Assembly (NCBI GenBank): GCA_002197545.1
Contig: NFUO01000066.1
Location: 1-64,000, forward strand
Length of the DNA: 64,000 bases
From: Acidobacteria subdivision 2 bacterium RH1 MAG20
Lineage (GTDB): Bacteria; Acidobacteriota; Terriglobia; Terriglobales; Acidobacteriaceae
Direction of reading: 5' to 3'
Positions 7,504-16,634 of the stretch are shown here, piece after piece. Every line of letters begins with the position of its first letter. Position 1 is the first letter of the stretch. The position numbers and the translations under genes are program-made. The notes beneath the pieces are model-generated. The model was not told the DNA's origin, ran no database searches, and saw only the letters and a program-made list of their open reading frames with translations.

Positions 7504-9048
7504 ATGCTGATGACGTCGTCACGAGTTTACTCTGCTTCCAGACTTGCGGTTCGTTTTGCGTTAGCCTCAACCCTGATTTTTTTTCCCATCGCACAGGCAC
7601 AGAACGCGCCTGATGCGAAACCTACGCCAGCCAAGTCCGCTGAGCCCAAGTCCGCTGGGCCCAAGCCGGAACTGGCTCCCTTGCCGGCGGATGCTCACGT
7701 GCAGCAGACGGTACAGATTGATGGCAAGCCTCTGCACTACACCGTCACAGTAGGAACGCTTCCCGTAACAGATAAAGAGGGTAAAAAAACCGGCGAAGTC
7801 GTCTACACGGCGTACACGGTAGAAGCGAAGGACCGGCCTGTTACCTTCGCAATGAACGGCGGCCCCGGCGCCTCGTCGGTCTATCTCAACCTGGGAGCCA
7901 TCGGTCCAAAGCGGGTGGCGTTTGGCGCAGAAGGCGACAGCCCGTCCGATCCGGCGATCTTGACCGACAACCCCGGCACCTGGCTCGATTTCACCGACCT
8001 GGTCTTTATTGACCCTATCGGCACTGGGTACAGCCGCTCTCTTGTGTCTGAGGACGAGACCAAAAAACTCTTCTACAGCACGGCTCCCGACATTCAGTAT
8101 CTCTCGCGGATGGTCTACGACTGGCTGGTCAAGAACGGGCGTTTGAGTTCGCGCAAATACTTTGTGGGTGAGAGTTACGGAGGCTTTCGCGGGCCGCGAG
8201 TGACGCATTATCTGCAGACACAGCTTGGCGTGGCGTTGAATGGCGTCGTTCTGGTTTCGCCGTATTTGAATCCAACCGTTGAGGACAACGGCGATCTCTC
8301 CCCGCTGCCCTGGATGATGACGCTGCCTTCGATCGTCGCGGCGCATATGGAGCGTGAACATAAGCTGTCGGCGGAGGCCATGGCGCCGGTCATTGCCTAC
8401 ACCCGCGGCGACTACGCGACGGCGCTACTGAAAGGCCGATCTGATCCGGCGGCGACACAGCAGATGATTCAGCATGTGACGGAGATTACGGGGCTCGATC
8501 CGGTCTTTGTGAAACGTGCCGGCGGCCGGCTGGAGACACAGGCTTATCTGCGCGAAGTTTATCGATCCGAGGGAAAGCTGGGGAGTCGCTACGACCCGAA
8601 TGTTACTGCGTGGGACCCCTTTCCCAATGATCCGGATCAGCGCAGCAACGATCCCATTCTGGAAAGCATCATCGCGCCGACGACCACGGCGATGGTCAAC
8701 TTTGTGACGCAGACGGTGGGCTGGAAGACGGATGCGCGTTACGAGGCGCTGAGCGGCGATGTCAATCGGCTGTGGGATGGCGGCGCTGAGCTGCGGAAGG
8801 GCTCTGTAGAGCAGCTTCGCGAGTCGGTCGCGAACGACCCCAAGCTGCATGTGCTGATCGTTCATGGTTGGAACGATCTTTCCTGTCCTTTTATGGGCTC
8901 AGTGCTTACCGTCGATCAGATGCCGGTGATGGGCGACCCGACGCGGGTCCAGGTGAAGGAATATCCCGGTGGACATATGTTCTATAGCCGTCCGGCGAGC
9001 CAGATGGCGCTGCGTAAAGATGTCATGGAGATGTACAAGCAGCACTGA
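7504..9048 (+). CDS. Exported S10-family serine carboxypeptidase-like protein
   Basis: 514 residues with an N-terminal signal peptide (cleavage probably after AQA near residue 32) and an Ala/Pro/Lys-rich linker. It has the alpha/beta-hydrolase fold of the S10 family. The oxyanion-hole segment MNGGPGASSVY is at 117-127, nucleophile S224 lies in VGESYGGFRGP, D458 in HGWNDLSCPF, and H491 in GGHMFY. These enzymes remove C-terminal residues from peptides at acidic pH, which suits an acidophilic soil bacterium. No good ribosome site precedes the ATG at 7504, so the start is less certain. It is convergent with tdk, with nine bases between stops. Confidence 0.88.
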   Translation: MLMTSSRVYSASRLAVRFALASTLIFFPIAQAQNAPDAKPTPAKSAEPKSAGPKPELAPLPADAHVQQTVQIDGKPLHYTVTVGTLPVTDKEGKKTGEVVYTAYTVEAKDRPVTFAMNGGPGASSVYLNLGAIGPKRVAFGAEGDSPSDPAILTDNPGTWLDFTDLVFIDPIGTGYSRSLVSEDETKKLFYSTAPDIQYLSRMVYDWLVKNGRLSSRKYFVGESYGGFRGPRVTHYLQTQLGVALNGVVLVSPYLNPTVEDNGDLSPLPWMMTLPSIVAAHMEREHKLSAEAMAPVIAYTRGDYATALLKGRSDPAATQQMIQHVTEITGLDPVFVKRAGGRLETQAYLREVYRSEGKLGSRYDPNVTAWDPFPNDPDQRSNDPILESIIAPTTTAMVNFVTQTVGWKTDARYEALSGDVNRLWDGGAELRKGSVEQLRESVANDPKLHVLIVHGWNDLSCPFMGSVLTVDQMPVMGDPTRVQVKEYPGGHMFYSRPASQMALRKDVMEMYKQH

Positions 9049-9057
9049 TTCAATAGT

Positions 9058-9663
9058 TTAGATGACATGAAGTTCGAGCTGCTCGGAGTGGTGTCCGTCG
9101 GCAAAGGGCTTGAAATGGGCGCGACAGCGTGCTTCGTAGAGACCGGCTGCTCCTACGACTACCAACTCCTGGCTTTGGCCTAGCCGCTGAGTGTGGATGG
9201 CGGGCTGGCCGCAGACCATGCAGACGGCAGAGAGTTTTGTGACCTCGTCGGCGATGGCCATGAGCGCGGGAATGGGGCCGAAGGGCTCGGCGTTGAAAGT
9301 GGTATCCAAGCCGGCCAGGACGATGCGTTTGCCCAGGTGGACGAGTTCTACGGCGAGGGGAATGAGGCGGGTGTCGAAAAACTGGGCCTCGTCGATGCCG
9401 ATGACGTCGATTTCGCTAAGTTGGGGAAACAAAGCGGCTTTCAGGTCTTCTACGGTGGCCACGATAGAGGCTTCGTGGGTCTGGGAGCTGTGGCTGGCGA
9501 TGGCGGTGCGATGATAGCGGAGGTCGATGTCGGGCTTGTAGCAGGCGACGCGCTGGCGGGCAATATGGGCGCGTTTGAGGCGACGGATGAGCTCTTCGGA
9601 CTTGCCCGAGAACATGGGACCGGTGATGACTTCGATGCGGCCGGGGGCGATGGTCATGGTCAT
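9058..9663 (-). CDS. tdk: Thymidine kinase (type II)
   Basis: 201 residues, the usual length. It phosphorylates thymidine with ATP in the salvage pathway. The P-loop G15-P-M-F-S-G-K21-S, the D91-E92-A-Q-F-F segment with the catalytic glutamate, and the zinc-binding C148-x2-C151 with C180-x2-H183 are present. The start is one of two nearby ATG codons (9663 or 9657); neither has a strong ribosome site. It lies 39 bases after ybjQ on the same strand, so trpD-ybjQ-tdk may be co-transcribed. Confidence 0.93.
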   Translation of the reverse strand: MTMTIAPGRIEVITGPMFSGKSEELIRRLKRAHIARQRVACYKPDIDLRYHRTAIASHSSQTHEASIVATVEDLKAALFPQLSEIDVIGIDEAQFFDTRLIPLAVELVHLGKRIVLAGLDTTFNAEPFGPIPALMAIADEVTKLSAVCMVCGQPAIHTQRLGQSQELVVVGAAGLYEARCRAHFKPFADGHHSEQLELHVI

Positions 9664-9702
9664 GTGTCTATGGTCATGTGTTGAAACAGCGGGTTTGTTG
9701 GC

Positions 9703-10062
9703 TCAGATGCGCTCGACGACCACGGCGGTGCCGTAGGCCAGGACCTCGGTGACACCCTGCATGAGCTCGTTGGCGTCGTAGCGAAAACTGATGACGGCGT
9801 TGGCTCCGTGCTCGGCGGCGTGCTGGGCCATCATGGCGAAGGCGTCCTGGCGGGTCTTTTCGCAGAGCTGGGAGAGGATGGTGATGTTGCCGCCGAGGAT
9901 GGTCTGAAGGCCCGCACCGAAGGTCCCAAAGATGGAGCGGGAGCGGACGACGATGCCTCGGACCACGCCCAGATTGCGGACGATGCGGTAGCCGGGAAGT
10001 TCGAGGGCAGTGGTGACCATGGTGGCGTCGAAGATGGGCGGAGGCGGGGGAAATGAGGACAT
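9703..10062 (-). CDS. YbjQ/UPF0145 family protein
   Basis: 119 residues. The body from [20 protein letters not shown] through [14 protein letters not shown] to the C-terminal [13 protein letters not shown] is the characteristic YbjQ/UPF0145 fold, a small pentamer-forming domain. Its biochemical role is not established; annotation as 'heavy-metal-binding' is tentative. AAAGGAG lies seven bases before the ATG. It sits between trpD and tdk on the same strand with about 40-base gaps. Confidence 0.85.
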   Translation of the reverse strand: MSSFPPPPPIFDATMVTTALELPGYRIVRNLGVVRGIVVRSRSIFGTFGAGLQTILGGNITILSQLCEKTRQDAFAMMAQHAAEHGANAVISFRYDANELMQGVTEVLAYGTAVVVERI

Positions 10063-10104
10063 AGGGCTTCTCCTTTGACTATGCGTAGCTATGCGGGATT
10101 ATAG

Positions 10105-11133
10105 TCAGGTGCGGAGAGCGGCGAGGAGGGTTTTGACGGCTCCGCTGTCGATGGTTTGGGCGGCTTTGGCTATGCCCTCGGTGAGGGTTGGAACGAGGTC
10201 TGAGGCTACGAGGACGGCGGCGGCGTTGAGCAGGACGATGTCGCGGCGAGGGCTGCGTTCGCCAGCGAAGATGGCTTCGAGGATGGCGCCGTTGGTTTCG
10301 GCGTTGCCGCCGCGAAGGGTTTCAATGGGCGCGCGCTTGAGGCCGGCGTCTTCGGGGGTGAGGGTGCTGAGGGTAACGGTTCCGTTGCGGACTTCGGCTA
10401 CCTGGCTGGGGCCGCTGATGGAAATCTCGTCAAGACCGCCGCCACCGCTGCCGGTGTCGCCGTGGACGACGAAGGCGTGGCGGGTGCCGAGCAAGGCCAT
10501 GGCTTCGGCGACGAGGGGGACGAGGTGGGGAGCGTAGACGCCCATGACCTGAGCAGCGGCTCCGGCGGGGTTGGTGAGGGGGCCGAGGACGTTGAAGACG
10601 GTGCGGACGCCGATGGCGCGGCGGACGGGCATGACCGCCTTCATCGCCGGGTGCATGGCCGGGGCGTGGAGGAAGGCGAAGCGGTGCTTGCGCAGGGCCG
10701 CTGCCGCGGCTGAGGGGGAGAGATTGACGGGGACGCCGAGGGCTTCGAGGATGTCGGCTGAGCCGCACTGGGAGGTGACGGCACGGTTGCCATGTTTAGC
10801 TACGGTGGCTCCTGCGGCGGCGGCCACGAGGGCGGTGGCGGTAGAGATGTTGAAGGTCCCGCTGGCGTCTCCGCCGGTTCCGCAGGTGTCTACAAGCTGG
10901 CTTCGCTCCGCTTGGCTGAGTGGGAATGGTGTGGCAGCGGCGCGCATGGCTTCGACGAAGCCGGCGACTTCGACTGCGGTTTCGCCGCGGGCGGCGAGGG
11001 CCCCGAGGAGAGCGGCGAGTTGGATTTCAGACAGTTCGCCGCTGAGGACCTGCTGCATGAGCGCGCGCGCGGCTTCGCGGGTGAGGGTCTGGCGGCCTTC
11101 GATGACTTGCTTTAGGTGAGGCTGGAGAGACAT
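10105..11133 (-). CDS. trpD: Anthranilate phosphoribosyltransferase
   Basis: 342 residues, full length for the family. It transfers a phosphoribosyl group from PRPP to anthranilate, the second step of tryptophan synthesis. The diphosphate-binding loop G85-T-G-G-D89, the NISTATA segment at about 95-101 and the KHGNRAVTS motif at 113-121 are intact, as is the downstream DE segment (GGGLDEIS) that coordinates magnesium. No other trp gene is in the window, so the pathway is scattered here. It leads a short minus-strand run with ybjQ and tdk. Confidence 0.95.
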   Translation of the reverse strand: MSLQPHLKQVIEGRQTLTREAARALMQQVLSGELSEIQLAALLGALAARGETAVEVAGFVEAMRAAATPFPLSQAERSQLVDTCGTGGDASGTFNISTATALVAAAAGATVAKHGNRAVTSQCGSADILEALGVPVNLSPSAAAAALRKHRFAFLHAPAMHPAMKAVMPVRRAIGVRTVFNVLGPLTNPAGAAAQVMGVYAPHLVPLVAEAMALLGTRHAFVVHGDTGSGGGGLDEISISGPSQVAEVRNGTVTLSTLTPEDAGLKRAPIETLRGGNAETNGAILEAIFAGERSPRRDIVLLNAAAVLVASDLVPTLTEGIAKAAQTIDSGAVKTLLAALRT

Positions 11134-11535
11134 TGGGTTAAGCGTAGCAGGTGGGTGGGAACGCTACGGCAGACCGCAGGTTTCTTCGGTTCTGCCCGGG
11201 ACAGATCTGCGTTGAGGACGGGCTATTCTGCCGCACCGAAGCCCATGTCCCAGAATCGGGACATGGGCACCCAGCGAGAACCCTCTTCTCTTTCGATCTT
11301 TTCGATACAGGAAAAGAGGTAGCGCTTTCATACGTCTTCGTCGATCGCTCGTAAGTTTATGTAGGGATAGACGTTTACTTACGTTCATGATTTCGAATAA
11401 AAAATTATATTCCAAACCCTAGTTTGTGATCTATAGTGATTGCGCTATCAGATTGCATCACTTTTCCGAGTTGAAATCTTTTCTGCCCAGATCTGCCCAT
11501 TCTTTGAATGTTCATTTCTTTTTAGGAGGATTTCG
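11134..11535. other. 402-bp divergent intergenic region upstream of trpD and a TonB receptor
   Basis: No convincing gene. It contains the large palindrome at 11241-11268 (listed separately), becomes A/T-rich from about 11340, and ends with an AGGAGGA ribosome site at 11524-11530 for the TonB receptor. Short plus-strand frames here lack coding features. Confidence 0.6.
11241..11268. repeat. Perfect 11-bp inverted repeat (hairpin)
   Basis: GCCCATGTCCC (11241-11251) and GGGACATGGGC (11258-11268) flank a six-base loop AGAATC. No T-run follows, so it is not a typical terminator. It is probably a dispersed palindromic repeat or a stable RNA hairpin in the spacer between divergent genes. Confidence 0.6.
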
Positions 11536-14500
11536 ATGAAGAGATTTTGGCCAGACGTCATTCTTTTTGTGGTAGCGCTAACGGGTGCGTTGCCGGGCTC
11601 AGCACAGGAGTATAGGGGCACGATTCAAGGAAATGTAACCGATGTCAAGGGGTATGTCATCGGGGGCGCCGCAGTCGAGGCGAAGAGCGATCAACAGGAT
11701 TACAAGATCACTACGGATGCAAAGGGCTACTTTGTGATTCCGTATGTACAGCCGGGGACGTATACGGTCTCGGTGCAGGCCAAAGGGTTTCGGACCGAGG
11801 TGCGGACGGGGCTGATCCTCGATGTGGCGCAGAAGATCAACCTGAACCTGGGCCTGACAGCGGGCGGAATGTCGGACACAATTACGGTGACCACGAACAC
11901 GATTCAACTGGCGACGACGGATGCCTCCGGCGGGACGGTGATGGACCCTGAAAAGGTGCAGAACCTGCCGCTGAACGGCAGACAGGTGTATATGCTGTTG
12001 TCGCTGACGCCGGGGGTGCGGTTTACGCAGAACCAGTTTGGCGCGGGCGGCTACTCAGGCACGCGAGGATGGGACGTATCGAATGCCTATTCGATCTCCG
12101 GGCAGCCGGGCATTACGAACCAGTTTATGCTGAATGGCGCACCGATCTCGGTGCAGGGAGGCGGACCGGCGGGGACCTGGAACATCTCGCCAAGTATCGA
12201 CGCGGTGCAGGAGTTCAAAGTGATGACGATCACCTTCGACGCGCAGTATGGGCGCGTGGGCGGCGGCGCGATGAACACGATCCTGAAGAACGGGACGCCT
12301 CATTTTCACGGCACGTTGTTCGACTACTGGCGGAACTCGATGTTCGATGCGAATACCTACCAGTTGAACCAGCAAGGCGCAGCACGTCCATTTCACAACG
12401 AACATGACTTTGGAGGGACAGTGGGCGGCCCTTTTCTAAAACACAATGCCTTTTTCTTTTTCAGCTATGAAGGGTATCGCCAGGTGCTGCCGGCAGGCGT
12501 AGTCACCACGGTGCCGACGGCTGACATGCTGCCGAATGGGGCAGGAGATGTGAACCTGACGAACTATCTTGCCGCGGTCAACAAGACCGGGATCTTCGAT
12601 CCGAACACGACGACGTGCGTGACTCCATCGACGAACGGCGGGTGCAAGACGTATGGGCGGTCGGCTTTTCCCAATGATACGATTCCAGCAGCGCGGATCA
12701 GCCCGATTGGCGTAAACATCCTGAAGTTGTTTCCAGCTCCAAACCGGGCTGGGTACCAGAACAACTATGTCTTCAATGGAAAAGACAGATATCGGTACAA
12801 CATGCCGATGGCGCGGGTGGACTACAACTTTACCGACCGGACGCGGTTGTACGGCATCTTCGCGTGGTGGGCGGGATATGAGTACCGGAACGGCAACGGA
12901 TTTACAGGGCCGGCGGTCCGCGGCAATATCAACAGCTACCGTTCGAGCCTGACGCAGGTGCTGGACCTGACGCATACATTTTCGGACAAACTGGTGGCGG
13001 ATGTGCGCGTTTCGTTTAACCGCTACTACGCTCTCGGTCCGGATGGGTCTCTTCGGGCAGGCCTGGCGAAGCTTTCGGCTGGCGACCTTGGATTGAATAT
13101 GCCGCAGTTGCCGACTACGACGCATGACTACGCACCGGAGTTCACGATCAATGACAACTATCCGCAGATTATCGGGAATACGGGCGATCCGACTATCTTC
13201 GAGACATACGATCTGGGGCCGTCGATCACACAAACGCTGGGACGGCACACGCTGCACTACGGCGGTGAGTTCTCGCTGTATCACGATGTCTCGGGCGGGA
13301 TCGGCCAGCCGAATGGCCAGTTCACGTACACCACGGATTTCACGCAGCAGAATCCGTTCAAGGGAAACAAGGACGGCTCTTCGATCGCCAACCTACTCAT
13401 GGGGTACCCGAATAGCGGCAGCGTGCACTACGGGATAGCGCCCTATGAGTCCTATCGATACTATGGCTTTTTCGTGCAGGACGACTGGAAGGTCAACGAC
13501 AAGTTTGCCATCAATGCCGGCCTGCGATGGGACGATGAACTGTCGCCAACGGAGCGGCACAACCGGCTGCTGGCGGGCGTGTGCCTGACGTGCGCGAACC
13601 CGATCTCAAGCCAGATCAGCTATCCTCCGGGGAATGTGTTGCCCAATGGAGCAACGATAGTGAATCCAATGCTGGGCGCAGTGCAGTTTGCCAGCAGTAA
13701 ACTCCCGGCCTATGACGAACACAGCGCGTACTTCCAACCGAAGCTCGGACTTTCGTTCACACCCAACCGCTTCATCGTCTTCCATGGGGGATACACCATA
13801 TCGAAGGCGTATGGAATCGAACTGGGCGGAGCCTCGGCCTGGAGCCAGGACACCAGCTACAACGCATCGCCGGACGGCAATCTGCATCCGTCAACCTACT
13901 TTCGCAGCGGCACGCCGTTTCCGAATGGGTACATCGTTCCTCCGGAGACCTCGCAAGGGGCGGAGACTCTTGTGGGCACGGGCTTCGGAATCGACCAGCG
14001 CGACCGCAAGATCCCGATTGTGCAGCAGTTCACCCTTGGGTTCGAGGTCCAGATGCCCTTCGGCATCGTGGGCAACCTGGCATACCTGGGGGCACATACA
14101 ACGCGGCTTCGTGCCTCCAAACAGTTCAATGGGTTGAATCCGGCCGATTTTGCGAAGGGCCATGCCGATCCGAACTATCTGGACCAGCAGGTGACGAACC
14201 CGTTTTATGGGGTGCTGCCGAAGACGGTTTCGTTAGGGCAGAATCCCACCATCCAGGCGAAGTATCTGATGGTGCCGTATCCGCAGTTTGACGGCAATTT
14301 GTACATCTATACCTATGCGGGAGGCTACAGCCACTACAACGCCATGCTGGCGAAGCTGGAGAAGCGATTCTCCGGGGGCGGCCCGCTCAGCAGGGGGGTG
14401 AGCTTCCTCACGTCGTTTACCTGGTCGCGGCTGATGTCGGCAACGGGCCTGCTGAACAACAATGGCGCGAGCCTGGTCGATGACAAGCCGTACAACGCGG

Positions 14501-15096
14501 TCGATGGCAACGATCGTCCCTGGGACTTCGCGTTCAGCGGGCTGTATGGTCTGCCGATCGGACGCGGCAGTTCCTTTTTGTCCAACGCGCACGGTGTTCT
14601 GGGAGAAGTCATCAACGATTGGCAACTGGACTGGATCTTCACCAACGACGGCGGTACGCCTGTCGGCTTTCCGAACAACGACATATATACCTGCGGAACG
14701 TACAACCTGCGACCGTCGGTTCGGTCGTATAAGAGCTACCTGAACAATAGTCAGGGTCAGTGCTTCTCCACGTTCCCGGAGTACACGGCGGTGACGCAGT
14801 TGCCGAGGACAACAAAGTTGCGGAATCCGTATGCGCAGCAGACGTCCCTGGGGCTGGAGAAGAAATTCGCCATCCGAGAGGGCGTGAAGCTGCAGTTCAA
14901 AGGGGAGGCCTTCAACGCCACGAATACGGTGATCTTTGGCGGACCCAATACTGGTTCGCCGGAGCAGGCGCCCTCGCGGAATACGAGTGTGGCCGATCCG
15001 ACGCAGCCGGGAGCGTGGTCGGGTTATGGGACGGTCGGCTCGACGCAACAGAACTTTCCGCGGCAGATGCAGTTCTCGCTGAAGGTTCTTTTCTAG
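11536..15096 (+). CDS. TonB-dependent receptor, Oar-like, with carboxypeptidase-regulatory-like domain
   Basis: 1186 residues. The start is the ATG at 11536 preceded by AGGAGGA; the frame is open further upstream but without a signal peptide. A signal peptide (about 1-24, ending GSAQ) is followed by a carboxypeptidase-regulatory-like beta domain (about 27-110), a plug domain (about 120-260, with NLPLNGRQVYMLLSLTPGV) and a large outer-membrane barrel ending in a terminal phenylalanine (FSLKVLF). Such receptors import oligosaccharides or other large nutrients using TonB energy; the substrate cannot be read from the sequence. It stands alone, convergent with the MFS gene. Confidence 0.88.
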   Translation: MKRFWPDVILFVVALTGALPGSAQEYRGTIQGNVTDVKGYVIGGAAVEAKSDQQDYKITTDAKGYFVIPYVQPGTYTVSVQAKGFRTEVRTGLILDVAQKINLNLGLTAGGMSDTITVTTNTIQLATTDASGGTVMDPEKVQNLPLNGRQVYMLLSLTPGVRFTQNQFGAGGYSGTRGWDVSNAYSISGQPGITNQFMLNGAPISVQGGGPAGTWNISPSIDAVQEFKVMTITFDAQYGRVGGGAMNTILKNGTPHFHGTLFDYWRNSMFDANTYQLNQQGAARPFHNEHDFGGTVGGPFLKHNAFFFFSYEGYRQVLPAGVVTTVPTADMLPNGAGDVNLTNYLAAVNKTGIFDPNTTTCVTPSTNGGCKTYGRSAFPNDTIPAARISPIGVNILKLFPAPNRAGYQNNYVFNGKDRYRYNMPMARVDYNFTDRTRLYGIFAWWAGYEYRNGNGFTGPAVRGNINSYRSSLTQVLDLTHTFSDKLVADVRVSFNRYYALGPDGSLRAGLAKLSAGDLGLNMPQLPTTTHDYAPEFTINDNYPQIIGNTGDPTIFETYDLGPSITQTLGRHTLHYGGEFSLYHDVSGGIGQPNGQFTYTTDFTQQNPFKGNKDGSSIANLLMGYPNSGSVHYGIAPYESYRYYGFFVQDDWKVNDKFAINAGLRWDDELSPTERHNRLLAGVCLTCANPISSQISYPPGNVLPNGATIVNPMLGAVQFASSKLPAYDEHSAYFQPKLGLSFTPNRFIVFHGGYTISKAYGIELGGASAWSQDTSYNASPDGNLHPSTYFRSGTPFPNGYIVPPETSQGAETLVGTGFGIDQRDRKIPIVQQFTLGFEVQMPFGIVGNLAYLGAHTTRLRASKQFNGLNPADFAKGHADPNYLDQQVTNPFYGVLPKTVSLGQNPTIQAKYLMVPYPQFDGNLYIYTYAGGYSHYNAMLAKLEKRFSGGGPLSRGVSFLTSFTWSRLMSATGLLNNNGASLVDDKPYNAVDGNDRPWDFAFSGLYGLPIGRGSSFLSNAHGVLGEVINDWQLDWIFTNDGGTPVGFPNNDIYTCGTYNLRPSVRSYKSYLNNSQGQCFSTFPEYTAVTQLPRTTKLRNPYAQQTSLGLEKKFAIREGVKLQFKGEAFNATNTVIFGGPNTGSPEQAPSRNTSVADPTQPGAWSGYGTVGSTQQNFPRQMQFSLKVLF

Positions 15097-15113
15097 CGGG
15101 GAGTGATAGAAGT

Positions 15114-15155
15114 GGGTCGGGTGGCACCTTCGTTTTGGATGGTGGCACCCGATCC
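15114..15155. terminator. Imperfect inverted repeat between convergent genes, possible bidirectional terminator
   Basis: GGGTCGGGTGGCACC (15114-15128) and GGTGGCACCCGATCC (15141-15155) pair with two mismatches over 15 positions, loop about 12 bases. It lies between the stops of the TonB receptor and the MFS gene. There is no long T-tract, so it may instead be a dispersed repeat that serves as a transcription stop. Confidence 0.45.
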
Positions 15156-15167
15156 TGTTTGTGCGAT

Positions 15168-16412
15168 TTATTGGTGGCGGAAGCTGCGGCCACGCTGCTC
15201 CGGCCCGAAGGCGAAGATGAATAGAAGCAGAATGATGACGACGCCTTCGAAGAGAGTGAGCGCCCAGGGGTAGCCGAAGTGGTTTCGTAAGAAGAACTCG
15301 AACGAGACGGCTGGGGAGGCGATGAGCACGCCAAGCTGGTAGACGAAGCCGGGAAAGAGGCTGCGCACGGAGTCGGGCGAGAGCTCGTTCAGGTGCGCGG
15401 GAATGACGCCCCAGGCTCCCTGCACTCCGGTCTGCATCAGGCAGGAGCCGAGCACGAGGACGAGCACGGAGCCTCCGAAGGCCCAGGCGGGAATTGAAAG
15501 CAACGAGAGAAGGAGGGCCGCCATGATGGAGTATCGCCGGCCTATCTTCTCCGAGATCTGTCCGAAGAAGAGAGCGCCGACGATGGCCCCGATGTTGTAG
15601 AGGATGGGGATTCCGTAGAGCGGCTGCACGCCGAGGATATGGACGTTGAGAATGCTGGGCATCGTCTTGAGGAAGTCTGGGTAGAGGTCCTGCGTGCCGT
15701 GGGAGAGGCCGGTCATGACAGCCATCACCAGAAGCAGGTAGAGGAAGCTGCGCTTGTGCTGAAAGAGCGTCTTGAAGATGGCCCAGACAGAGCCCATGCG
15801 GTGCATCTTCCACGCCTCTGACTCTGGCGACAGGGCGGTGAGGAGGACGATGATGACGGCGACGGGGGAGCCAACGACGAACATGACTCTCCAGCCGAAG
15901 TGCGGCGCAAGGACCAGCATTCCGACTGCGGCGAGGAGATATCCGAAGGGATAGCCGCCCTGCATGATGCCGGAGAGGATGCCGCGGCGGTGGCGCGGGG
16001 CGTTCTCCATGGCGAATGATGCGCCAATGCCCCAGTAGCCGCCCATTCCGATTCCATAAAGCGCGCGCAGGACCAGGAAGAAGATGTAGTTGGGCGCGAA
16101 GGCGCTCATCATGGTGACGGCTGAAAAGTAGACGACGCAGACCATGAGCGGTTTTTTTCGCCCGTAACGATCGGCCAGCGCGCCGAAGATGAGTGCGCCG
16201 ATGGGACGCATGGCAAGGGTGATCGAGATCGTCCAGACGATGGCGCGCTTTTCTACGTGGAAGTGGTCTGCAAGTGAATCGAGTAGAAAAACGACGACGA
16301 AAAAGTCGAAGGCGTCCAGCACCCAGCCGAGAATGCCGGAGGTCACGGCAAACTGCCATCCGGGGGTGTTCGGCTCATTCTTTAGTAATGACAGGTCTTC
16401 TGAAAAGGGCAT
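15168..16412 (-). CDS. Major facilitator superfamily transporter (sialate/lactate:H+ symporter type)
   Basis: 414 residues with about 12 transmembrane helices. The start is the ATG at 16412 (MPFSEDL); the open frame continues far upstream antisense to sucC, which is an artefact. The loop-2 signature GALADRYGRKKP and the repeat in the second half (GQISEKIGRRYS) are clear. The N-terminal helix with GWVLDAFDFFVVVFLLD resembles the metabolite:H+ symporters that carry sialate, lactate or other carboxylates. The substrate is therefore probably a monocarboxylate or acidic sugar, by similarity only. It is divergent from sucC. Confidence 0.85.
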   Translation of the reverse strand: MPFSEDLSLLKNEPNTPGWQFAVTSGILGWVLDAFDFFVVVFLLDSLADHFHVEKRAIVWTISITLAMRPIGALIFGALADRYGRKKPLMVCVVYFSAVTMMSAFAPNYIFFLVLRALYGIGMGGYWGIGASFAMENAPRHRRGILSGIMQGGYPFGYLLAAVGMLVLAPHFGWRVMFVVGSPVAVIIVLLTALSPESEAWKMHRMGSVWAIFKTLFQHKRSFLYLLLVMAVMTGLSHGTQDLYPDFLKTMPSILNVHILGVQPLYGIPILYNIGAIVGALFFGQISEKIGRRYSIMAALLLSLLSIPAWAFGGSVLVLVLGSCLMQTGVQGAWGVIPAHLNELSPDSVRSLFPGFVYQLGVLIASPAVSFEFFLRNHFGYPWALTLFEGVVIILLLFIFAFGPEQRGRSFRHQ

Positions 16413-16634
16413 GAGAGGCTCATGCGGGATTGTACCGGAGGTTTGCAAGGTGATCGCCGAGGTGCAGAATGGGCACGAACTGTTGCAAGGAGATGGCGCA
16501 GGGGTGAGGAGGTGAAGAAGGGGTAAAGGTTTCTCGGGGTAAGAACGATAACCGCACGATTGTGCGAGATTTGGTTGCGGGTGATTGTGGGTGTCCGCTA
16601 CACTTCTTGGGCGGGCAGTTCGCGACAATAACCT

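Noticed and set aside
12436..13284. 282-codon minus-strand frame inside the TonB receptor
   Set aside because: Antisense to a well-supported receptor gene and without recognisable domains.
14233..16359. 708-codon minus-strand frame across the end of the TonB receptor and the MFS gene
   Set aside because: Composition is dominated by Arg, Pro and Leu, typical of an out-of-phase frame of G/C-rich genes; both underlying genes are recognised in other frames.
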